Assembly (NCBI GenBank): GCA_004557285.1
Contig: SFEK01000097.1
Coordinates: 1 to 7,874, forward strand
Direction of reading: 5' to 3'
Source of the DNA: Bacteroidales bacterium
GTDB lineage: Bacteria > Bacteroidota > Bacteroidia > Bacteroidales > Bacteroidaceae
DNA: 7,874 nt
Of this stretch, positions 1 through 7,272 are shown in pieces. The position numbers were made by a program, and so were the translations under genes. The notes beneath the pieces are model-generated. The model had not been told where the DNA came from. It did no database searches and saw nothing but the letters and a program-made list of their open reading frames with translations. The number at the start of each line of letters is the position of its first letter. The first letter of the stretch is position 1.

Positions 1-351
1 TTTTAAAGCAGGTTTTTATGGTCTATTTCAACATTTATGAGTGATTTTTTGCATAAACACCTGTTTTTAGACCGATAAAGTGATAAATAACTGTTTACCA
101 ATGAATAATTTATCATTTTTCATTCAATTTTTGATTATTGGGATATTTAGAGGTGTATATTTAGATTTGTAATTCTGATTTACATATTTATATCATTTAT
201 TACTTTACATGTATAAATTTAAAAATCAAAATACAAAATTTAAAATAGCAAATTTTCTCTACATTTGTTGTGTAATTCAAAAAATCGCTTTACCTTTGTA
301 AAGTCTAAGAAAAAATCCCATTTTAGGGGTATATCACAAGCAAACAGCAAT
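1..351. other. AT-rich non-coding region upstream of the XRE regulator
   Basis: This stretch is visibly much richer in A and T than the coding DNA to its right, and I see no convincing gene in it. It holds several matches to the Bacteroidetes -7 consensus TAnnTTTG on the plus strand: TAGATTTG at 162-169, TACATTTG at 260-267 and TACCTTTG at 291-298. It also holds a weak 8-bp inverted repeat, TGATAAAT at 81-88 with ATTTATCA at 108-115. It is best read as a long promoter and leader region for the regulator that starts at 352. The gene to the left of the window is unknown, so part of it may instead be that gene's 3' flank. Confidence 0.6.
264..298 (+). promoter_or_regulatory. Probable Bacteroidetes-type promoter for the XRE gene
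   Basis: TACCTTTG at 291-298 matches the -7 element TAnnTTTG. TTTGTTG at 264-270 supplies a -33 element; its last TTG is 20 bp from the -7 box, the usual spacing. Transcription would begin near 303-306, leaving a leader of about 45-50 nt before the ATG at 352. The element lies inside a longer open frame that begins with TTG at 265, so translation cannot start there if this promoter is used. Confidence 0.6.
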
Positions 352-834
352 ATGAAAGATAGAATAAGACAGATTATGGAGGCTCAGCACATGACTCAGC
401 AGACCTTTGCCAATTTCATCGGCATGTCTGCCGCCTCACTGAGCAGCATCTTTAACAACCGCACCAAACCTACCCTCAACACGGTTGAAGCCATCAAGGC
501 CAAAATTCCCAACATCAATGTCGACTGGCTACTCTTCGGCACAGGCGAGATGTTCAGCCGTAATGACACGACAGCCCCACCCTCTTCTGATAACAGCGAG
601 AGCTCAGCGAGCAACGAGCCATCGCTCGACTTCAGTCCAAATGGCAGCAACGACCTCTTCGGCAACCTTGCCCATGCTCCGTCGCGCCAGCCTGCCTCTT
701 CCCTATCGGCTGGATCCTCACCAAGCATCGTGCGTCAGGAAATCAAATATGTTGAACGACCTCAAAGGCAGATTACAGAAATCAGAATCTATTTTGATGA
801 TTTGACCTTCGAGACCTTTGTGCCAAAAAAATAG
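352..834 (+). CDS. XRE/Cro-family helix-turn-helix transcriptional regulator
   Basis: A 160-residue protein with an N-terminal lambda-repressor-like DNA-binding domain at about residues 3-65. The HTH core is TQQTFANFIGMSAASLSSIF (15-34), followed by the NRTKPTLNTV segment and then NVDWLLFGTGEMF (56-68), the close usually seen in Bacteroidetes XRE regulators. Residues 70-125 are a low-complexity linker rich in Ser, Asn and Pro, probably disordered. The last 30 residues form a small conserved-looking block, ending EIRIYFDDLTFETFVPKK, that may mediate dimerisation or partner binding. The frame is open upstream to a TTG at 265, but the probable promoter at 264-298 and the match of MKDRIRQIM to the family N-terminus favour the ATG at 352. 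There is no clear Shine-Dalgarno, as is normal in this phylum. Its DNA target and signal are not evident; it may regulate itself or the micro-ORF behind it. Confidence 0.85.
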   Translation: MKDRIRQIMEAQHMTQQTFANFIGMSAASLSSIFNNRTKPTLNTVEAIKAKIPNINVDWLLFGTGEMFSRNDTTAPPSSDNSESSASNEPSLDFSPNGSNDLFGNLAHAPSRQPASSLSAGSSPSIVRQEIKYVERPQRQITEIRIYFDDLTFETFVPKK

Positions 835-856
835 GGAATGACTTTTGGGGGAAAGA

Positions 857-940
857 ATGTTTCACTACACTCCCGTAATAATAGTCCAATCGTTCTTTGC
901 AGTAATTGGAATATGGTATTTTGCTATCTTCAAAAAGTAA
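857..940 (+). CDS. Possible 27-residue single-pass membrane micro-protein
   Basis: A short open frame with ATG at 857 and TAA at 938-940, starting 22 bp after the XRE stop codon on the same strand. The product begins MFHYTPVIIVQSFF and ends IWYFAIFKK. About 20 consecutive residues are hydrophobic or aromatic with no charge, then two lysines close the chain, as in a minimal transmembrane helix with a cytoplasmic positive end. The purine run GGGGGAAAGA immediately before the ATG is unusually Shine-Dalgarno-like for this phylum. No known family is recognised. Its position suggests co-transcription with the regulator. A chance frame of this length is quite possible, so the call rests on composition, the ribosome-binding-like sequence and the spacing. 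Confidence 0.35.
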   Translation: MFHYTPVIIVQSFFAVIGIWYFAIFKK

Positions 941-956
941 GTCAGTTTCATAAGCA

Positions 957-1018
957 GTACCAGCTATGAGATACTCCAGTACCAGTTGTCTGGTACTGGA
1001 GTATCAGACAACTGGTAC
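957..1018. repeat. 62-bp near-perfect dyad (hairpin/cruciform) with alternative pairings
   Basis: Two 29-bp arms, 957-985 and 990-1018, are reverse complements at 25 of 29 positions around a 4-bp TTGT centre. The inner 16 bp of each arm (970-985 with 990-1005) and the outer 7 bp (GTACCAG with CTGGTAC) pair perfectly; all mismatches fall in 964-969 versus 1006-1011. Because GTACCAG sits at both ends of each arm, a second perfect 14-bp pairing, 979-992 with 1005-1018, competes with the inner stem. The element lies between the XRE/micro-ORF end and the convergent maeB end, so a bidirectional terminator or mRNA 3'-end stabiliser is the simplest role. Neither strand shows a T-tract after the stem, so it is not a standard intrinsic terminator; a protein-binding dyad or dispersed repeat is also possible. 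Confidence 0.8.
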
Positions 1019-1055
1019 CAAAAAGGATACTGGATGGAGAATCCACCCGACTGAA

Positions 1056-3347
<2,292 letters not shown>

Positions 3348-3392
3348 AAAAAAAAATTCCTATTAGTATAAACTATTACTTAAACAAGTGTG

Positions 3393-3400
3393 CAAATGTA
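3393..3400 (-). promoter_or_regulatory. Probable -7 promoter element for maeB
   Basis: Read on the minus strand this is TACATTTG, a full match to the Bacteroidetes -7 consensus TAnnTTTG. It lies 45 bp upstream of the maeB ATG, which predicts a leader of about 40 nt. No good -33 element (TTTG) is present at the standard distance; the nearest minus-strand TTTG, at 3415-3412, is too close. That suggests a weak or activator-dependent promoter. Confidence 0.5.
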
Positions 3401-3422
3401 ATAAAAAACGGCAAAACAGAGG

Positions 3423-3450
3423 TTGTTTTTAAAATAAATAATTATCTTTG
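3423..3450 (+). promoter_or_regulatory. Probable promoter for the tetR-family gene
   Basis: TATCTTTG at 3443-3450 matches the -7 consensus TAnnTTTG. A TTG at 3423-3425 lies 17 bp upstream, slightly short of the usual spacing to a -33 element. Transcription should start near 3456, giving a leader of about 57 nt. The two -7 boxes of this intergenic region are only 42 bp apart and point away from each other, so one protein bound between them could affect both genes. Confidence 0.5.
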
Positions 3451-3512
3451 CATGAAAAAAAGGGCATCTCGGCATCACATTCAGGAACAAGTGCCCCAAA
3501 AACAAGCATCAC

Positions 3513-4139
3513 ATGTCAAAGAACGATTATTCCACCTCATATCGCGATGGTTTGAAACAGAAAATCATCGATACTGCCCTGCCACTGTTCAAGGAAAACG
3601 GCATCAAGGCTGTAAAAATGGATGATATTGCCACCATTCTCGGCATATCGAAACGTACGCTCTATGAAATCATCGGCGACAAGGAGCATCTACTTTTCGA
3701 GTGTGTAAAGCACGATACCGAGAAGCAGCACGCCATGTTTGGCGAACATGCCCGCATTGCGGAGAACGAGATGGACATGCTTGCCTTCTTCCTTAAGATG
3801 AAGCTGAAGGATATTGGCACAGTGAACCCCTCGTATTTCACAGAGATGTACAAATATGACAGCATCATGGACTACCTGCGCAAGAAAGGTGCCGAGCAGC
3901 GCGCCCAGTCTATCGGGTTCATGAAGAAAGGCATTGAAGACGGTTTTTTCCGTGACGACCTGAACTATGAGATTGTGCATGTGATGAGTGATGCCACCAT
4001 CAGCCATGTGATGCAGACGGAAATGTACAAGCGGTATGATTTCAAGGATATTTTCCGGACATTCATCTTCGTGCATCTCAGGGGATGCTGCACCAAGAAG
4101 GGTCTCGATTATCTTGAAGCGTTTCTTGCACAGGAATGA
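3513..4139 (+). CDS. TetR/AcrR-family transcriptional regulator
   Basis: A 208-residue protein, the normal length for TetR-family repressors. The N-terminal DNA-binding domain covers about residues 14-65: the first helix is in KQKIIDTALPLFKENG, and the helix-turn-helix MDDIATILGISKRTLYEIIG spans 36-55 and is followed by DKEHLL, the hallmark ending of the family. Residues 70-208 form the all-helical ligand-binding and dimerisation domain, which shows no feature that identifies a ligand. The first ATG in frame after the predicted transcription start is at 3513, and its product begins at the usual distance before the HTH. The gene diverges from maeB across a shared promoter region, so autoregulation and possibly control of maeB are reasonable inferences. 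It is followed 1 bp later by a strong hairpin. It is otherwise isolated: no efflux pump or fatty-acid gene lies next to it to suggest a target. Confidence 0.88.
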   Translation: MSKNDYSTSYRDGLKQKIIDTALPLFKENGIKAVKMDDIATILGISKRTLYEIIGDKEHLLFECVKHDTEKQHAMFGEHARIAENEMDMLAFFLKMKLKDIGTVNPSYFTEMYKYDSIMDYLRKKGAEQRAQSIGFMKKGIEDGFFRDDLNYEIVHVMSDATISHVMQTEMYKRYDFKDIFRTFIFVHLRGCCTKKGLDYLEAFLAQE

Positions 4140-4140
4140 C

Positions 4141-4196
4141 AACACGTAGCACGGGCACTGACATAATGGAAAAAGTCAGTGCCCGTGCTGCGTGTT
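4141..4196. terminator. Compact bidirectional terminator hairpin between tetR and relA
   Basis: Arms 4141-4162 and 4175-4196 form a 22-bp stem with one T-G wobble pair and a 12-nt loop. The inner part, AGCACGGGCACTGAC, is GC-rich. On the plus strand the stem ends in TTTT (4195-4198). It begins 1 bp after the tetR-family TGA (4137-4139) and ends directly at the relA stop codon, read TAA on the minus strand from 4199-4197. It therefore fills the whole gap between two convergent genes and should terminate transcripts from both sides. Confidence 0.85.
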
Positions 4197-6407
4197 TTAG
4201 AGCCTTATCACCTGCTTCACGCCCTTGACGTTGCGCAGTTTCTTGATGAGCTGCTCCAGTCGCGAAGTGTCTTCCACATCCACCACCAGATTGCCTCGGA
4301 ACAGACCATCGTTGCTGTCGATGTTGATGCTCCTCATCATGATTTTCTCCTCTTTCGATATGATGCTGGTGATGTTGTTCACAATACCTATGTCATCGTT
4401 GCCGATCACCTTCAGCGTGATAGAATATTGCGAGCCTCCCTTGCCGCTCCATCTGGCCTTCACGATACGGTAGCCGAAGCGGCGTCTCAGTTCTATGGCA
4501 TTGGGGCAGTCGCAGCGATGAATCTTGATACCTCCGCTGACGGTCACAAAGCCAAACACCTCATCACCATAGATGGGATGGCAGCATTTCGACAAGGTGA
4601 AATCCACCCCTTTAAGGTTTTTGTCGATGACCAGCACATCGTCGTGGGCATGAGCCAGCTCCTCGTTGGGATTTTCAAAGTTAAACTCCTGTGCACTTCT
4701 CACGGGAGCTGCCGGAGCATGATTGTTGTCGTAGGCCAGCACCTCCTGATAGGTGTCAATGGCCTGGTTGAGGTCAAGCGCACCGTCAGAAATGCGGCGG
4801 TAAAAGTCGCTGGCCTCCTTGAATCCCATTTTTTTCACCAGATGCGACACGGCACTTTCGTCAAACGGTATCTTTCTGTTTTTCAGCCGTCGCTCAAACA
4901 TTTCCTTGGCATAGGCAGCGTCTTTCACTGCCATTTCCTTCAGCGCCATGCGTATCTTTGACTTGGCGCGGCTGCTCTTGACGATGGAGAGCCAATCCTG
5001 CTTGGGCTTCTGCGTTGACGATGTCATGATTTCCACCTGGTCGCCATTATGCAACACATACCTGAATGTCACCACCTTGTTGTTGATTCTTGCCCCGGTG
5101 CATCGGTTGCCAATATTGGAGTGTATGCGGTAGGCAAAATCGAGCACAGTAGCTCCCTTGGGAAATTTCATCAGTTCGCCCTTGGGGGTAAACACAAACA
5201 CCTCATCCTCATACAGGTCCATCTTGAACTGGTCAATCACCTGCAGGTCGTCCTTATTTTCCAGTGCGGTACGTATGCTGTTGAGCCATTCGTCGAGACC
5301 ACTCTCGCCCTTGATGCCCTTGTATCTCCAGTGTGCAGCCAAGCCACGCTCGGCCACCTCGTCCATGCGTTCGGTGCGTATCTGCACCTCCACCCACTTG
5401 CTTTCGGGTCCGAGCACGGTGATGTGAAGACTCTCATAGCCATTTGATTTGGGCACGCTGAGCCAGTCGCGCATACGTTTGGGGTTGGGCTGGTACATGT
5501 TGGTAATCAGCGCGAACACCTGCCAACACTGCACTTTTTCCAAATCAACGGGCGAATCGAGGATAATCCTGATGGCAAACAAGTCGTATATGCCCTCAAA
5601 GCCACACTGCTGCTTCTTCATCTTCTGCCATATACTGTGGATGCTCTTGGTACGGCCCTTGATGTGGTATTTCAGTCCTGCCTCCTTCAGTTTGGCGTCG
5701 ATAGGCCCAATAAAACGTTCGATATAGGCATCGCGGTGCTGTTTGGTGGCACTGAGCTTTTCCTTGATCATGTAATAGGCATCATGCTCCAGATATTTCA
5801 GGCTGAGGTCTTCCAGCTCGCTTTTCAGTTTATAGAGACCCAGTTTGTGGGCCAAGGGGGCATACAGATAGCTGGCCTCCTCGCTCACCTTCATCTTGGC
5901 CTCCATCCGGTCGGTATCTCTTATTTGCCTCATCAGGTTCACCCTGTCGGCAATCATGATGAGTATCACGCGCATGTCTTCGGCAAACGAGAGGAGCAGG
6001 TTGCGGAAGTTCTCGCTCTCCACGATGGGATTTTTCTTGTAAAGCTCCTGTATGCGCTGCAGACCGTGGATGATGCGTGCCACGTTCTCGCCGAAATCCT
6101 CCGCCACATTGTAGGGAGCCTCGCCATAGCAGGGCAAACCGGTATAGAGCAGGATGGCCATCACGCCATCGCGCTTCAGCCCTATTTCGTCCACGGCAAT
6201 CTGGGCAGTCTGCAGACTGAGCAACAAGGGGTTCATGCCAAACATGTCACGCTGCACCACCTGGCAACTCATGGCATGCCTCAGATATTTGAACACCTTG
6301 CTTTCATCATCTTCGTGCAGCAGATGTCCTATCTTGCCATGCAGCGTGCGTATGGCATTATAAGTGTCTTTTCTCTCTTTGTCTGTAAAAAAAAGTTTTT
6401 CGCCCAT
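4197..6407 (-). CDS. relA: RelA/SpoT homologue, predicted (p)ppGpp synthetase with degenerate hydrolase domain
   Basis: A 736-residue protein with the full long-RSH layout. It makes (p)ppGpp from ATP and GTP/GDP in the stringent response. Residues 1-180 correspond to the HD hydrolase domain, but its metal-binding motif (normally HDxxED) is replaced by Y88, T89, P92 and C93, and the upstream His aligns with Ser64. Only the Asp of IADR (D154) remains, so hydrolysis is probably lost. The synthetase domain (about 190-370) looks intact: GRTKSIHSI (251-259), YDLFAIR with D275, PKSNGYESLH (319-328) and VEVQIRT with E340. The substrate-preference motif is RMRD (311-314), resembling the basic RxKD form rather than ExDD of E. 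coli RelA. A TGS domain follows (about 401-461), then a CC...HRCDC zinc-finger-like segment (608-634) and a C-terminal ACT domain (660-736). The ATG at 6407 is chosen because the in-frame TTG at 6434 lies inside the -7 box. Confidence 0.9.
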   Translation of the reverse strand: MGEKLFFTDKERKDTYNAIRTLHGKIGHLLHEDDESKVFKYLRHAMSCQVVQRDMFGMNPLLLSLQTAQIAVDEIGLKRDGVMAILLYTGLPCYGEAPYNVAEDFGENVARIIHGLQRIQELYKKNPIVESENFRNLLLSFAEDMRVILIMIADRVNLMRQIRDTDRMEAKMKVSEEASYLYAPLAHKLGLYKLKSELEDLSLKYLEHDAYYMIKEKLSATKQHRDAYIERFIGPIDAKLKEAGLKYHIKGRTKSIHSIWQKMKKQQCGFEGIYDLFAIRIILDSPVDLEKVQCWQVFALITNMYQPNPKRMRDWLSVPKSNGYESLHITVLGPESKWVEVQIRTERMDEVAERGLAAHWRYKGIKGESGLDEWLNSIRTALENKDDLQVIDQFKMDLYEDEVFVFTPKGELMKFPKGATVLDFAYRIHSNIGNRCTGARINNKVVTFRYVLHNGDQVEIMTSSTQKPKQDWLSIVKSSRAKSKIRMALKEMAVKDAAYAKEMFERRLKNRKIPFDESAVSHLVKKMGFKEASDFYRRISDGALDLNQAIDTYQEVLAYDNNHAPAAPVRSAQEFNFENPNEELAHAHDDVLVIDKNLKGVDFTLSKCCHPIYGDEVFGFVTVSGGIKIHRCDCPNAIELRRRFGYRIVKARWSGKGGSQYSITLKVIGNDDIGIVNNITSIISKEEKIMMRSINIDSNDGLFRGNLVVDVEDTSRLEQLIKKLRNVKGVKQVIRL

Positions 6408-6431
6408 TTTGTTTATCTCATAATTCAGGTG

Positions 6432-6439
6432 CAAACTTA
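6432..6439 (-). promoter_or_regulatory. Probable -7 promoter element for relA
   Basis: Read on the minus strand this is TAAGTTTG, matching TAnnTTTG. It ends 24 bp upstream of the ATG at 6407, so the leader would be only about 20 nt, with no Shine-Dalgarno. The last three bases of the box are the TTG that an automatic caller could take as a start codon. No clear -33 TTTG lies at the standard distance; the sequence there is a T-rich run. Confidence 0.55.
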
Positions 6440-6490
6440 CACAAAATTTGCGAAAAAAAGCACTGTTGGGTGTATATTTTGCAATATCCT

Positions 6491-6529
6491 CTCCTGTTTT
6501 TAACGTTATTCTATGCTTGAAAACAGGGG
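6491..6529. repeat. Imperfect inverted repeat upstream of relA
   Basis: CCTGTTTT at 6493-6500 pairs with AAAACAGG at 6520-6527, and wobble or normal pairs extend the stem outward to 6491/6529 and inward to 6503/6517, around a 13-nt loop. It lies between the relA promoter and the 11-bp repeats. It could be a weak terminator for minus-strand transcripts from the NADAR operon, but there is no T-tract on that strand. Confidence 0.45.
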
Positions 6530-6533
6530 GACC

Positions 6534-6588
6534 TAGGCTAACAATAGGCTAACAATAGGCTAACAATAGACGAACAATAGACGAACAA
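6534..6588. repeat. Five tandem 11-bp repeats
   Basis: Three identical units TAGGCTAACAA (6534-6544, 6545-6555, 6556-6566) are followed by two units TAGACGAACAA (6567-6577, 6578-6588) that differ at two positions (GCT versus ACG in the middle). The period of 11 bp is close to one helical turn, so equivalent bases lie on the same face of the DNA. The array starts about 95 bp upstream of the relA -7 box. A diverged inverted copy, ATTGTTCCGGTCTATTG, is at 6624-6640. Neither frame context nor composition suggests coding. Confidence 0.9.
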
Positions 6589-6720
6589 GCCTATGTTTTA
6601 CACTCGATTTTTAGACATGATCCATTGTTCCGGTCTATTGCCTTCTGCATTGTTATTATCAATACACAGCTGTCGGTTGTCAATCCCAGCACAACAAGGA
6701 CGGTAATGAGGTTGCAGGAA

Positions 6721-7272
6721 TCAACAACTTTCTTTCAGCCAGTCGCGCACGTCCATCAGCACACAGCCCAGAAGGTTTTCTCCTTGCCATTGTTCCACGC
6801 CACCCTTCATCGCATCCTCTCTGCCAAGTCCGATGCCCCAGATGGTGTCGTATGGGCTTGCCTCGGCAATGATGGAGTCGCCTGTGGATAACAGGAATTC
6901 CTTTAGAGCTGTATTCTGTGAAAACTTGGCCTTGTTGCCTTTCACTACGATATCATACTTTTTTGCATCCCATACTTCGGCTACAAATCCCCGAATCTTT
7001 CTGCCCAGTTTCTTATACTCGAAAGGTGTAGGTGCCTCCATGATTTCCTTGAGCACCTCATCATCTCCAAAAAGCCTCGCCTTGCTTGCCATCATATACT
7101 GCTCAGTGGTGTGATACTGCACTCCGTCCACTTCAAGCCAGCAGTCGTACCACTGACTGAAACAGGCTGCTGTAATTTTCTTCGGATTAGGGGTGTGTCC
7201 CCAAAAATAGATTACCGATATGTCACGTTTTTCACTGACTATCTCTCTCAACAATGCTACTGTATATTTCAT
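6721..7272 (-). CDS. NADAR-family (YbiA/DUF1768) N-glycosidase-like protein
   Basis: A 183-residue protein whose body is one NADAR domain, slightly longer than E. coli YbiA (about 160) through an N-terminal extension. Visible family motifs are FWGH (23-26), FSQWYDCWLEVDG (38-50), the acidic active-site motif TTEQY (55-59, E57 aligning with the conserved Glu of YbiA), LGRKIRGF (89-96), WD (101-102), AKFSQN (115-120), EASPYDTIWGIG (137-148) and GENLLG (164-169). Characterised relatives cleave N-glycosidic bonds: YbiA acts on riboflavin-pathway intermediates, and other NADAR proteins remove ADP-ribose from guanine in nucleic acids. Which substrate applies here cannot be told from sequence. The ATG overlaps the TGA of the upstream NADAR fusion gene as ATGA, so the two are almost certainly co-transcribed and translationally coupled. 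No signal peptide or membrane segment is seen; cytoplasmic. Confidence 0.85.
   Translation of the reverse strand: MKYTVALLREIVSEKRDISVIYFWGHTPNPKKITAACFSQWYDCWLEVDGVQYHTTEQYMMASKARLFGDDEVLKEIMEAPTPFEYKKLGRKIRGFVAEVWDAKKYDIVVKGNKAKFSQNTALKEFLLSTGDSIIAEASPYDTIWGIGLGREDAMKGGVEQWQGENLLGCVLMDVRDWLKESC

Larger units (their letters stand above)
6408..6720. other. Intergenic region between relA and the NADAR operon
   Basis: No gene is supported here. It contains the relA -7 box (6432-6439), an imperfect hairpin (6491-6529), five 11-bp tandem repeats (6534-6588) and a degenerate inverted copy of the repeat unit (6624-6640). No intrinsic terminator is obvious after the NADAR operon, which ends at 6721 on the minus strand, so some read-through into the repeats, or even into relA, cannot be excluded. 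Confidence 0.7.

Noticed and set aside
265..351. N-terminal extension of the XRE protein starting with TTG at 265
   Set aside because: It overlaps the probable promoter (264-298), and the family N-terminus matches MKDRIRQIM at 352.
957..1018. Insertion-sequence ends or invertible promoter
   Set aside because: Only 4 bp separate the arms, so there is no invertible segment or transposase, and no target duplication is evident.
3452..3512. ATG at 3452 as the start of a leader peptide before the tetR gene
   Set aside because: The ATG directly abuts the -7 box and lies upstream of the predicted transcription start, and the frame then runs into tetR out of frame.
5637..6503. 288-codon plus-strand frame opposite relA
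   Set aside because: It is antisense to conserved RSH domains and runs through the relA promoter; the His/Leu/Gln-rich product is typical of an antisense shadow frame. The same applies to 4179-4961 and 5049-5447.
6534..6588. CRISPR-like array
   Set aside because: The units are 11 bp and directly adjacent with no spacers, and no cas gene is present.
6625..6891. Plus-strand 88-codon frame near the NADAR gene
   Set aside because: Most of it is antisense to the conserved C-terminus of the NADAR protein and it shows no recognisable domain or promoter.
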